From: Zingiber officinale
Taxonomy: Eukaryota; Streptophyta; Magnoliopsida; Zingiberales; Zingiberaceae
Direction: 5' to 3'
DNA: 64,000 nucleotides
Assembly: GCF_018446385.1 (NCBI RefSeq)
Contig: NC_055987.1
Coordinates: forward strand, 87,043,418 to 87,107,417
Program-made: the position numbers and the translations under genes
The notes under the pieces: generated by a model
The model's input: only the letters and a program-made list of their open reading frames with translations
Database searches by the model: none
Told to the model about the DNA's origin: nothing
In this document: piece by piece, positions 20,890 to 32,150 of the stretch
How the letters are laid out: every line of letters starts with the position of its first letter
Numbering within the stretch: position 1 is the first letter of the stretch

Positions 20890-23800
20890 ATGACGTCGAA
20901 TACGAACTCTTTCTCCCTGCGTCCTGTCCTTAAGAAGGACAAGCTCAACGGAGCAAATTTCCTGGACTGTACAGGAACCCGAGAATAGTTCTCACCCAGA
21001 ACGTAAACTGACGCTGGAGCAGCCCATTCCGGAGGCTCCTCCTGCCACCGCCACGCAAGCGACCGGGATGCTTACAAGAAGCATCAAGATGACGCATTAG
21101 ATGTGTCCTGTCTTATGCGCTTGCGATATGGTTGAACATCTTTGTCACCTATATCAAGGACAAGCAAGGCACTGGAAGAGGAACTCCAAAGAATACCTGG
21201 AAGATTTTACGAAGAAGAGAAATAAGATTTCTACTTCAGGTATACATGTTATAGAAGTCAACCTCTCTATTTCTTCATCGTGGGTATTAGATACCGGATG
21301 TGCTTCGCACTAATGTACAAGCGCTGAGAAATAGCAGGGCATTGACGAAGGGTGAGATAGACCTACGAGTAGGCAATGGAGCACGAGTTGCTGCTATTGC
21401 TGTAGGAACTTATCATCTATCTCTTCCCTCTGGGCTTGTACTAGAATTAGATGATTGTTGTTATGTGCCTGCCTTGACTAAGAACATAATTTCAGTTTCT
21501 TGTTTGGACAAGAAAGGATTCTCGTTTATAATAAAGAACAAATGTTGTTCTGTCTATTTAAACGATATGTTCTATTGTAGTGCACCTCTAATAAACGGAC
21601 TCTATATTCTAGACCTTGAGAGCCCTATCTATAACATAAATACCAAGAGGTTCAAGTCAAATGACATGAACCAAACCTACCTCTGGCACTGTCGCTTAGG
21701 TCATATAAATGACAAGCGCTTATCCTAGCTCCATAAGGATGGTATGCTAGACTCATTTGATTTTGAATCATATGAGGTATGCGAGTCATGCCTACGAGGC
21801 AAGATGACCAAGACTCCCTTTAGTGGGCACAGCGAGAGAGCGACTGATTTGTTAGGACTCATACATAGTGATGTATGTGGCCCTTTCAATATCGCTGCTA
21901 GAGGCGGTTATAGGTACTTCATCACATTTACTGATGACTTCAGTAGATATGGTTATGTGTACTTAATGACACATAAGTCCGAATCCTTTGAAAAGTTTAA
22001 AGAATTCAAGAATGAAGTACAGAACCAGCTTGGCAAGAGTATTAAGATAATTCGATCCGATCGAGGTGGAGAATACCTTAGCCATGAGTTCCGTGACTAT
22101 CTAGCTGAGTGTGAGATTCTATCCCAACTCACTCCTCCTGGAACACCACAGTGGAATGGTGTATCCGAACGGAGGAATCGTACCTTATTAGATATGGTAC
22201 GATTTATGATGAATCACACAGATCTTCCGACATATCTATGGGGATATGCTCTAGACACGGCAGCTTTCATACTCAACCGAGTTCCATCAAAGGCCGTGAT
22301 AAAGACACCATATAGGATATGGACTAGGAGAGACGTGTCTTTCATGAGGATTTGGGGTTGTGAGGCTTACGTTATACGTCAAGTCTCGGACAAATTAGGA
22401 CCAAACCGATAAGTACTTTTCATTGGATATCCCAAGGAAATTAAGGATATTACTTCTACATTCCCAACAAGACAAGGTAGCAAAGACTGGGGTCTTTCTT
22501 GAAAGGGACTTTGTTTCTAGAAAGACTAGTGGGAACGTTAGATCTTGAAGAAGTTCAAGATGCGAATACTAGCATGAAGCCTCGATGGAAGTTGAACTGG
22601 AGCCACAAAGTGTTGTGGATGATGTTCCACAAGGAGTTGAGGAACAACAACCGGTTCAAGTAGACATACCTCTTCGCAGGTCTGAGAGATACTCATTTCT
22701 CTTGTCTGACCATGATGACGTTATGCTCATAGAGGATGAGCCTACCACCTATCGGAAGCTGTGATGAGACCAGATTCCAGAAATGGCTAGAGGCCATGAG
22801 ATCCGAAATGGAATCCATGTACACCAACCAAATATGGACTTTGGTTGATCCACTGAAGGGTAAAACCCATTGGGTGCAAGTGGGTCTTTAAGAGAAAGAC
22901 CGATGGATGGACTTATCTATAAGGGTCGCTAGGTAGCTTTCAAGCAGATTCATGGTATTGACTATGATGAAACCTTTCTCCAAGAGCGATGTTTAAGTCC
23001 ATTCGGATCATGCTTGCTATTGCACCTACCATGACTATGAGATATGGTAGATGGATGTCAAAACCGCGTTTCTGAAAACCTGCTCGAGGATGTGTACATG
23101 ACATAACCCGAGGGTTTTGTAGATCCACAACATACTAGTATGCAAGGTGCATAGGTCCATTTATGGACTAAAGCAAGCTTCGAGATCTTGGACTTCTCGA
23201 TGATGCAATCAAAGCGTTTGGTTTCATCAAGAACGAAGATGAGCCTTGTGTCTACAAGAAGGTTGTAGGAGATATAGTTGTCTTCCTCATATTGTATGTG
23301 GATGACATACTACTCATTGGGAAGGACATCCTATGCTTCCTGTCAAGACCCGGCTAGGGAGTTGCTTCTCAATGAAGGACTTAGGTGAGGCATCCTACAT
23401 TCTAGGGATACAGATCTATAGGGATAGATCTAAGAGATTGCTTGGCCTAAGTCGAGTACATACATTGACAAGGTACTCCTTCGGTTTGCCATGCAGAACT
23501 CCAAGAAGGGATTTGCCGATGTCACATGGCGTGAGTCTTTCGAAGACTCAAGGTCCCTCTTCTAGTGAGGAGAGAGACCGTATGGATCAGATCCCTTATG
23601 CCTCAACCATAGGATCGTCATGCTATGTACTCGACCGATGTCTCGTATGCTTTGAGCATGACGAGCAGATACCAGTCGGATCCAGTGAAAGTCATTGATA
23701 GCGGTCAAGAATATTCTTAAGTACTTAAGAAAGACTAAAGAATATTTCTTGATATATGGAGGCAATGATGAGCAAGTTGTAAAGGGTTACGGTGATGCTA

Positions 23801-24195
23801 GCGACCAGGATGACTATAGATCGCAATTGGGGTTCGTGTTTTGCTTAAATGGTGGTGTTGTGAGAAAGCAAGACACAGTAGCTGATTCTACAATAGAGGC
23901 CGAGTATATTGATGTATGAGAGGCAGAAGGAGTTTGGATCCGCAAGTTCATCATCGAACTTGGGGTGGTTCCTAGCATCGATGACTTGAGCTCTATTGTG
24001 ACAACAATGGAGCTATAGCACGCGAAGGAACCTCGCTCACACCAACGGACCAACTACGACGTTTCCATCTCATTCGAGAGATTATCGATAGAGGAGATGT
24101 GAAGATTTGCAGTACCTCAGAGGCTAACATCGCAGATCCCTTGACCAAGGCTTTGGCACGAGAAAGCATGATGGTCACACTAGGTCATTAGGCCT
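20890..24195 (+). pseudogene. Copia 1 gag-pol, broken
   Basis: The polyprotein start is ATG at 20890. The Gag N-terminus is followed by a large in-frame gap: at about 21168 the sequence jumps to HWKRN, the tail of the CCHC zinc knuckle, so its first half and the second half of Gag are missing. Protease motif DTGCASH is at 21290. The pre-integrase motif LWHCRLGH is at 21681. Integrase is at about 21780-22410, with HSDVCGPF and SERRN visible. Reverse transcriptase is at about 22780-23450 with an intact YVDD at 23295. RNase H, with STIEAEYID, runs to about 24190. A TAG at 21726 and frameshifts in gag, after 22410 and through RT disable it. Not functional. Confidence 0.92.
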
Positions 24196-24222
24196 TAGAG
24201 CCTATACTGATTGGCACTAGTG

Positions 24223-24234
24223 CTAGTGGGAGAT
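24223..24234 (+). promoter_or_regulatory. Polypurine tract of Copia 1
   Basis: AGTGGGAGAT immediately before the 3' LTR start, the usual Copia plus-strand primer. Confidence 0.88.
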
Positions 24235-26190
24235 TGTTAGTTAGAGCCCTAGAGCCAATCATTTGATGATTGTATGGACTCATTGTATCATATTCTTGTA
24301 TATTAATAAAGGCATTTGTTTGGTTATTATACTTATTTGTATTAGTGCCAAATAGACTAAGTATAAAAGCGTCCTTGAGTAGAAGGTTCATACCTATATC
24401 AATCGATTAGTTGAATCGATAGTGAGATGATATAGGGAACACTACTCTAAATCATTCCTAGTCGAGTATTAACATTCAGGGACAATGTTAATACAATAAG
24501 ACTAGCATGTAGGTCAGCTCGATGACTTGATCTCACAAGTCATGGATATAGAGATATCAAGCTGACACATGGGTATGCATTAGAGAATGTATACTGAATG
24601 ACCCGCCATGAGAAAGTATCATGGATCGTTATGTGAGTGTCATATACTTTCTCATGTGGCTATTAGTATGACTATTAGTCCTTAGACCTGAAGTCACCAT
24701 GGATCCCTACATAAGGAGTTATGTACTTTGGTTTCGTCAAACGTCACCCGTAACTGGGTGGACTATAAAGGCGATTACTGGGTATGTAACAAATTATGCA
24801 GAGGGATGTGAGTGATGTAGATGGGATCTATCCCTCCTATATGACGGGAGTGACATCGATATTCTTGATAGAGTAAGACCACGAAGTGTATGACCATATC
24901 CAAATGAGTCAATATGAGATATTGAGCTCATTTGATTGAGTGAGTCTACTTGGAGTTCAAGATTTAGATTGGTCAGAGGATGACACGGTCTATGCCTCAC
25001 ATTGATCAATCTAGATGTCTTGGATAGAAGGACACTTGTCATATATTGTGAGAAGTCACAATTAATAGTCACAAGGTGATGTTGGATCTCAACATTCTTG
25101 TAACTTGGGTAGCAATGATGTATTGCTAGATGCCGCTCATTGCTTATGTTTCTAAAGGAGTTTAGAAACATTGCCAACGTTACAAGATCCTATTGGGTCA
25201 CACACAAAGAACAAGTGGATGGAGATTAGGTTCATATGATGAACCAATTAGATTAGGTTCATATGATGCACCAAAGATTGGATTCGAATTAGACTTATTG
25301 AGTTAGACTCAATTAGATTCAATTGTTGAATGAGTCTAATTTAAATTTGATTCATTGAGTCAATTTATATTAATGAATTGAGATTCATTAAATTGAAATT
25401 GACTTGAATCAAAGGTTGGATTTAACTCAACAAGGAAGAAATTGGTCAATTTTGACTTGACCAAATGGAATTTGAAACATCAAGTTTGACTTGATGTATT
25501 GCCACATCATAAGGATGACTCATCCTTGCCACATCACCTCCACCTCATGAGGTATGCCACCTCATGGGGGTTACACTCTTCCCTTGGTTTTAATGTGGCC
25601 GGCCACATTAATGAAGGGGGTTACATTGTGTGGCCGGCCACACTAATGGTAGGGTGGTTTTGATTTTATGGAGTTATGTGTGCATTCATTCTATCATCTT
25701 CTTCCTTGCTTCTCCCCTCTCTTGGCTAGAGGTTGCCGTGACTTCCATGGTGAGGAGAAGGTGGTTGAGTGAGTTAATCCAAGAAGTCCAAGAAGAAAGG
25801 TAATATTTTTAGAGGAGTGTATTGTATTCTCTTCTTTGCTTTCCTTTCTTCTTCCATTCCCATCCGAGAGCCCTAGAGAGAGTGCTAGCACACTTGGGGT
25901 CTTTCTTCTCCATCCTTGAGTGCTAGAGAGTACTCCTTGTTCGTGTGGATATCACTAGAGAAGTATCTATCTTGATACTTTGGAGATCCGACACGTACCT
26001 TGGACAAGCGGGATTTTGCGAGGGCACGCATCGAAGGTAAAATGTTTTCTTTGTAGATCTACTGTAGATCAAAGTATTAAAACTCGTACTCGTGTTTTTC
26101 GAAAATTTTCCTTGCACGGATCTACGACTTTGGGTGATTCGGGGTTTCCGCGACGCGAAAAGCGATTTTCGCGGCCCGAAAAATCCAACA
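24235..26190 (+). repeat. 3' LTR of Copia 1
   Basis: This LTR is 1956 bp, the same length as the 5' LTR. It ends ATCCAACA at 26190, followed by TSD ACAAC. Confidence 0.95.
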
Positions 26191-26314
26191 ACAACATCTC
26201 CTCCAACGCCCTTCTTCGCATTCCCAAGACCACCGCTCGATTCCTTCTTCGCATTCCTTTATCCATTCGTCGCTACTGACATCCTTCCTCATCTTCGACA
26301 GTTTCATCGTCGCT

Positions 26315-26625
26315 ACTGATTGCCCCTCCGCCAGTGCAGCTCTGAAGACCAGGAAGAGGGCGAGGGACGACGGTGATTTCAAGAGAGTCGCGGAGATCGT
26401 TATGGTTTTGTCGGCCTTGGGACAGATGCGAGGCGGCAAGGAGCTGGCGGCGGGTGAGAAGGCGTTAGTGACCGAGGCCAAGGAGAGGCTTGTGGTGATG
26501 TGCGAGGCCTGTCAAACCGAAGGATCTCGTCTCCACGGAGGCAGTGAGGGTCGTGGCGGAGGATCTTGGGCTGAACAGGTCTAAGGATCCTGCTTTGGGA
26601 TTCCAGCTGCCCAGGATGTCCATCG
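26315..26625 (+). pseudogene. Captured N-terminal exon of a host gene, probably a plant PHD-finger protein
   Basis: An open frame reads through KTRKRARDDGDFKRVAEIVM and LSALGQMRGGKE with high GC3, unlike the surrounding transposons. A one-base shift around 26505-26520 moves the sense frame to KPKDLVSTEAVRVVAEDLGL, then [10 protein letters not shown]. The combined sequence resembles, from memory, the N-terminus of a plant PHD-finger family whose later exons may be those at 27755-29238; this link is inference. It ends just before a CDKB2-like start codon at 26632, so the two genes are fused head to tail without spacing. A stop at 26582 closes the original frame. It is not translatable as one protein. 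No promoter could be assigned. Confidence 0.6.
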
Positions 26626-26631
26626 TATGCG

Positions 26632-27582
26632 ATGGACGCATTCGAGAAGCTAGAGAAGGTCGGGGAAGGAACGTACGGCAAGGTTTACAAGGCGCGAGAG
26701 AAGGCCACCGGCAAGATCGTCGCTCTCAAGAAGACCCGCCTCCTCGAGGATGACGAGGGCGTTCCTCCCACCACGCTCCACGAGGTCTCCCTCCTCCGCA
26801 TGCTTTCCATCGATCCCCATGTCGTCAGGTGCTATTCTCTACCTGATTGAATAATTTATGGAAATTTCATTTTCTCGACACTTCTTTTCATCGATTTGCT
26901 TGCTCTTGATTTTGATTCCAGGCTTTTGGATCTGAAGCAAGACCAGAACAAGGAGGGGCAAACCATTCTCTACCTAGTCTTTGAGTACATGGACATGGAT
27001 CTGAAAAAGTACATCAGAAGTTTCCGCCAGAGCCATGAAATGATGCCACCAATGACTGTTAAGGTAAAAATTAATTTAAGAGCTGATTTTTTTTTCTACC
27101 ACCCAATATGATGCATCAAAATTTGTTGAAATCCTCATTACCAAGAGGTTGTTGAAGAGCATCATGATTTCTCTCTGTTTCTTGAAAGGTTCTTTAAAAG
27201 TTGTCAATTGTGCATCAACAACATGAATTTTAGGGCAGAAAATTTCTCTGCTTCCACTAGGGATAGGACACTAAATATTTGATAAATTATGGTACTTTTA
27301 GATTCTCACAAGGTCTCTTGTTGTAGATTTTGATGTATCAACTTTGCAAAGGAATTTCATTCTGTCATGGTCATGGAGTGTTGCACAGGTTGGAAAAAAC
27401 TCATTCACCATCTTGTTTCAGTATGTTAAAGATAAGATCTTGTTGAATAATTTTCTCCTTAATTTTGCAGGGATCTTAAGCCTCACAATATTTTAATGGA
27501 CCGCAAGACTATGATGCTAAAAGTTGCGGATCATGGACTCAGTCGTGCTTTCACCATTCCCCTCAAGAAATACACGCACGAG
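26632..27582 (+). pseudogene. CDKB2-like: Captured CDKB2-like kinase fragment, exons 1-4
   Basis: Four exons with correct phase and GT/AG borders are visible: 26632-26828, 26922-27063, 27327-27388 and 27471-27582, giving 171 codons. B-type CDKs are plant-specific kinases active at G2/M. Exon 1 has the glycine loop [10 protein letters not shown], the ATP-lysine context IVALKK and a cyclin-binding helix PPTTLHE. The expected class B2 helix is PPTTLRE, so R is H here. Exon 2 has LYLVFEYMDMDLKKYI. Exons 3-4 rebuild HGHGVLHRDLKPHN. The metal-binding DLG is DHG here. The fragment stops at KKYTHE; the exon with the activation segment and the C-lobe, nearly half of a roughly 300-residue kinase, is missing. 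Introns show that capture was at DNA level. It would not be an active kinase. CDKB1 is a less likely source because its helix is PPTALRE. Confidence 0.88.
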
Positions 27583-27754
27583 GTCACATATCTTTTAGCT
27601 TGTATTGGAAAGCACAGCATTTGAAAATAACTAGCTTTCCAGTTTTCACGACAGAATTTGTTTGAATGTAAGATATCTGATATGACATTTTCCTTAAGTG
27701 TTTAGTCACTGCAGAACTTATCTGATAACCTATGCTTGTGGTCTAATTCTACAG

Positions 27755-29238
27755 ATGGAAATGTCCAAGGAAACAAACGTGCATTTATCAGTTCATTCCT
27801 CTCAACAGCTTCCTGTAAGTGTTGGTGCAAAATCTGAATCTCGTGGTACCATTGCATCTGGTGCTTCTAGGATTTCATAGGACAAGAGTCCTATGCCAAC
27901 ATCCTCTGGAGGCTTTCATAATTCTTCAACTATATCTCATGTTCCTGTGCTAGCCTTTGCTGCCCCTAATTTGAAGTAGTCACTGATTAGTGATGCGCAA
28001 GCTGGTGTCAATACCATTAAACATTCATCTAGTTCCCGTGATAAGGCTTTGCCTTCAGCACATAATGGATTAAATGCTAGACCTAGTGGACCATCTTATC
28101 TGACACAATATCAAGGTAAAATCTTTAGACCATATCTGTCCGTATTATCTATCAATGCTGTGAAATTCTGACATCCTTTGCTTTGTTATGGCTTGAATAC
28201 TTGATTAATGCATTATCATTTTTCTTATTTCCTTTTTGCTTAATTTCTTAAATTTATCAAGTTCCTAAAAAGTATTAAAATATTTTGGCCTTCTTTACTG
28301 AAGTTTTATGTGAACTAGTATTAGTCATAGTTGCAGTTCAATAAAGAACAGATAATTATATGAGTCAGAGATAGCATTGTGGTACTAATATCAGTAATTG
28401 TGTTTATTTCCTAATTATTTTTTATTTTGGTACCAAGCAGTGTGGCCTGGTATACTGGTAAGACATGTCTGCTAAAGGCTCAATCCTTTTTTTTAGCATA
28501 AATATAAAGGCTAGTTTTTCCTTTGTGAATCCTTTTCTCTATTGTTTGGAATTTGGGGTTTCCCTACGTGTAATATTGGACATGTCCTAATATTTTCATT
28601 CATGCTTAACTTGTTTTCTATTGCATTTGAAAATCCACCTCAGAAAATCCGAACCATCTCTTCCATGCAATCACCATCTGTTGTTGTTGTGTCAAGGTTT
28701 AGCCAACCAAACAAATTGTTGGATCATATTTCAATTAGGTTAGAGGGTATTGCCGGTGCAAATGCTAGCCAATCTTCTCATCAGATGAAAAATCAGGAAA
28801 TAAAGTATTCTACAGTTCAAGCAGGACAAGGAGGCCTGCATATTACACATCAACCTACTCAAGGCTTGGCATTCTTCCACGCACCTTCTCTTTATACCAA
28901 TCACAATGAGATTGGTAAGAGTGTGCAGAGGATATTGCAATCGAAGGTTCTGGATCACCCAAACTGGATTCCTCCATCAAGTGACTATATGAATGCTTCT
29001 TTAAATTGCCAGATATGCAAAAATGTGATTTCAGATACAGAAAGTTTGCTTGTCTGTGATGCTTGTGAGAAAGGAAACCATTTGAAATGTCTTCAATCTT
29101 ATGGCAGCAAAGACATTCCTAAAGCAGAATGGCATTGCCCAAGCTGCTTGGCATCAAGTAATGGAAAGACCTTGCCACCCAAATATGGAAGGAACAGGAC
29201 CACCCGACGGGATGCCCTCAGTGAAGACCCAGATGTTG
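27755..29238 (+). pseudogene. Captured PHD-finger protein fragment
   Basis: Exon 27755-28115 (acceptor TACAG, donor GTAAAA) is Ser-rich and has in-frame stops at 27878 and near 27977. The exon from 28644 (acceptor CCTCAG) to 29238 (donor GTGAGA) is open and ends with a C4HC3 PHD finger: CQIC, then CDAC, then NHLKC, then HCPSC, at about 29008-29145. PHD fingers read histone-tail modifications in nuclear proteins. A possible further exon begins at 29456. It follows the CDKB2-like fragment with only a short intron-like gap and probably shares a source gene with 26315-26625. The stops make it a pseudogene, although the PHD exon itself remains intact. Confidence 0.8.
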
Positions 29239-29539
29239 GTGAGAGTAATCTATTCCTGTAAGAGCCCCGGGAAGGGTGAAGTGTGGTAAAAGCCTCACCA
29301 GTAGGGAGAAAAGCACAACTTTCACTACATTTCATCTCTTGAAAACTAGTTTTTCTATGAGTTTTCTACGTATCTGATCTCCCTTCTTTGTGTTCCACTA
29401 CCTTTTTTCCATATCAGAAGCATTCAAGTGTTTCCCCTTTATCTTTTCCATGCAGGTCGATCTGAGTTCCTCTGTTATTCTTGGAATTTCTTAGATCGAA
29501 TTGGAGCATTGCTCATGTTAGAACATTTTTTTTTATCAG

Positions 29540-30097
29540 ATGGCAATTCTTTGCTTTGCCAGTAACACTAGCGTGGCTGTTGCACTCTGTCTACTGCTCC
29601 TCATCCTTTGGGGCTTTTGCAATGATCATCCGATTTCAGCATTTCTTACTCTGTTCGTGCTTGTGCTTTCCCCTTCCGCTCTATTTGCTATCAAACAGCT
29701 TGGAAAAGCCCGGAGATCATCACAGAGTTTTGCAGACAAGAAGGCAGCTACTGGCTCAGAAGTTGCATCACTGGAATCTGAAGGATCGGAGTATTAGCTG
29801 ACCAGTAAGGCTCCATGCATGGGCACTGAGTTATCTGAAAAGGATGAAGAGAATTCAATATCCGACGATGAAAATCTCATTGAGATTTCACTCCCTGATG
29901 GCCATTTTCTTGCACATGATGAGACAAAGGCATTGTTGAACTTGGAGCCACTTCCTTTATTGAGTGGATTCCTGCCAAGCCCTCTACAGGATGCAGTGGT
30001 GAGCCCTTTATTTATGTGTTTTTACAGTTTACAAATCTCAAGTACTCTAGAGTTGAAATTGATGAAGTGCGGTTCGAGTGGGCTGAATGCATGCTAG
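29540..30097 (+). pseudogene. Captured intronless small membrane-protein gene with one stop
   Basis: The frame runs 186 codons from ATG 29540 to a stop at 30095-30097, broken only by TAG at 29795. The N-terminal 55 residues form two hydrophobic segments (about residues 9-26 and 31-50). A basic stretch KQLGKARRSS follows, then an acidic tail with SDDENLIEISLPDGHF. I do not recognise a named family. It looks like a small plant membrane protein with a cytosolic acidic tail. An acceptor-like TTTATCAG directly before the ATG may mean it is instead the 3' exon of the PHD gene read in another frame. The last 30 codons run into non-coding-looking sequence. Confidence 0.6.
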
Positions 30098-30682
30098 ATT
30101 ACATTTGAAGTGCGGTTCTACCTTGATATGTTGTTAAAAGAATGCTCAACCTTGATTCTGATATCTATTAGCTTTTGATGTAAAAAGAATGTTTGTGTAT
30201 TTTAAGAATACTGTTGTAAGAAGATTATTTATGTAATTTGTGAATATTTGTGTATTTTATGGATATTGTTGAATGAAGAATATTTGTGTAATTTGTGAAT
30301 ATTTGTGTATTTTTTTTTGTTATTGTATTCATTGTTTCGGAAATCAATGTGCTGTTAAAAAATACCGATATTACATCAGTTTTCCACCGCTGCAAAACCG
30401 GTGTTATTAACTAATATTACATCGGTCGTATACCGCTGCCAAAATTGGTGTTATTAACATATAATATTACATCTGTTTTACACCGTTGATGAAATGACGT
30501 CGTTAAGTCATACTACACCGGTTAATAACCGATTCGAACACCGGTGTCGTTAAGTGATACTACACCGGTTTTAACCCGATGTCTAAAATGGCAGACCTTT
30601 TACATCGACTTCATAGATATCGGTCAAAAACGTAATAGACACCGGTGGAAAACCGATGTCTATGAGGGTTTTTGTTGTAGTG
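30098..30682. other. CACTA right subterminal region and terminal inverted repeat
   Basis: Positions 30098-30350 are T-rich without a gene; TTTGTGTATTTT-like words repeat. Positions 30360-30665 hold at least eight copies of ACACCGGT, ACATCGGT, ACCGATGTC or their complements, mirroring the left end. The terminal inverted repeat is 30652-30682. Confidence 0.8.
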
Positions 30683-30699
30683 ATAGCAAACATACTTTG

Positions 30700-32150
30700 G
30701 TTTCCTCATGTGAGAATTGATCAATTGTCTCGGAAGGGGGAAGCTCTCCAAAGAGAGGATGAATTTCCTCTCGAGTAGTGGAGAAAGAGCCTCCTAGCAG
30801 TATAGGAAGAACAGGGATAGAAGAGGAAGTGGTAGAAAAGGAGGAAGTTGGGATAGAAGGGGGAGCGAAAACTAAGTAAGAAGAGAATGAAGGAGGTAAG
30901 GACCCAAATTCTGAAACAGATAAACGAAAAGTAAAAGAAGTACTACCAGGGGCAGTATTGCTAAGAGAAGAGAAGAAAAAAGAAGGGAAGGATATAAATC
31001 AGCCAAAGTAGGCTCATTAGAAGAAGGGGCAGCAAAAGAAAAACCTTCTGAGGGTGATTCCTCAGCAGGAAGAGTGAGTCTCCTTTTAGAAGGGGGGACT
31101 CTAGTTAGTTTGCGTCCCGGGCGTTTTCTCGGAGCAATTTCAGCAAGAGATTTTTCTGAGTTTACAGGGGATGTAAGCTCAGCAACGGAGGGAGAAGTGG
31201 CTGATGAAAGAGCAGTTGGCAAAGTGATAGAAGGAACTCTTGCTGGAAGAATCTCGAGAACGTCAGGAGTAACTTGAGAACTAGAAGCTTCAACTGGTAG
31301 AACCGAAGCTTCAATTGAAGGTGGTGGATTAATGGCAGCAAGAAGCTCTTGCTCTTTTGCATGAAGTTGGGCCTCTTCCAGACGTAGTTCCTCGTCAATC
31401 AAAGCAGCATAAAAACCAGCCACTACGCAACATGGTAGAAAAATATTTTAGTTAGTAAAATTTGGTAGAAAAGGAGACAAAATTTTACCTAAGGAGTCGC
31501 GTATCTTAGATCTGACTGGGCTCAAACCAAACAAATATAGAAGATCGCTCTGCATCCATTTAGTAATAGAAAGACGATGACATAGCAATTTTTCACAATA
31601 AAGGGGAAAAGACGGGTGAAGGTGAAACTCCTTAACATCAGGCAAAGGAGGTAAAGAGGATTTCCAAGCATGAGACCAAGGAATAGGTCCGGAAAACTTT
31701 ATGAAGAAGAAACGAGATTTCCAGCCTTTAAGAGAAGAAGACATATCATCAAAAAGGACCATCTTGGTCCAAGACTGGAAGAGAAAAACACCCGGCTCTG
31801 CTAACTTTGGATAGGAAAACATGAAAACATTTTGAGGAGTAGGAGGAATGTCAAGTGTACGAAACAACATGTACAGGCCACACAGATAACGAAAGGCATT
31901 GGGCACAAATTGTTGAAGGGGAATGCCAAAGTATTGGCTTACATCAATTAGAAAGGGAGGAATGGGAAACCTTAAACCCCCTATCAATTGATCCCTAAAT
32001 AAAGTCACACAGTTAGCAGGAGGATGGTGAGGATGCTCATCTGGTTCAGGGATTATGATATCATATTCCTCAGGAATTTCATATTACATACGGATAGCAA
32101 GCTAAGCATCCTTGTCGAAAGAAGATGAAATTTGAGTATACCAAGGAGCT
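30700..32150 (-). pseudogene. Tat antisense ORF copy B, N-terminal part (Transposase_28-like)
   Basis: Minus-strand open segments are 32008-31448 (186 residues) and 31423-30872 (183 residues). The first resembles the Pfam putative gypsy-type transposon family (PF04195), with FPIPPFLIDVSQYFGIPL, then FRYLCGLYML, then a WKSRFFFIKFSG-like block. The second is a Ser/Pro-rich linker with a basic patch RKRPGRKLTRVPPSKRR, possibly nuclear-localising. A donor-like GTAAAATTTTG near 31486 and an acceptor-like GCGTAG near 31424 suggest an intron between them, matching the gap in copy A near 14120-14172. Upstream, 32009-32150 has stops near 32080-32100. The C-terminal part is at 16146-16790 beyond the CACTA. 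Confidence 0.68.

Larger units (their letters stand above)
17255..26190 (+). mobile_element. Full-length Copia retrotransposon 1 with decayed gag-pol, TSD ACAAC
   Basis: Two 1956-bp LTRs (17255-19210 and 24235-26190) both start TGTTAGTTAGAGCCC and end in CAACA. TSD ACAAC lies at 17250-17254 and 26191-26195. A Met-tRNA primer site and a polypurine tract are in place. Domain order protease, integrase, reverse transcriptase, RNase H defines Copia. A hand count of the first 650 bp of the two LTRs gives about 13 differences, so insertion is moderately recent. The coding region has many stops and frameshifts. It lies inside the CACTA element at 16831-30682, in the captured 5' leader. The same family gives a solo LTR at 34631 and a second copy at 58037. 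Confidence 0.95.
16831..30682. mobile_element. CACTA transposon carrying host gene fragments, TSD ATA
   Basis: The left end reads CACTACAACAAAAACCCT at 16831 and the right end is its reverse complement finishing at 30682. The terminal inverted repeats extend about 31 bp with two mismatches. The 3-bp direct repeat ATA lies at 16828-16830 and 30683-30685, as expected for CACTA (En/Spm) elements. Subterminal zones (16850-17050 and 30350-30665) repeat CATCGGTTTT and ACCGGTGTC-type words in both orientations. Removing the nested Copia and its TSD leaves about 4.9 kb. The interior contains pieces of at least two or three host genes with introns and no visible transposase, so it is a non-autonomous, Pack-type CACTA. 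The orientation of the element cannot be set. Confidence 0.9.

Noticed and set aside
16831..30682. Search for CACTA transposase (TNPA/TNPD-like) coding sequence
   Set aside because: None seen in any frame outside the Copia and captured fragments; element treated as non-autonomous.
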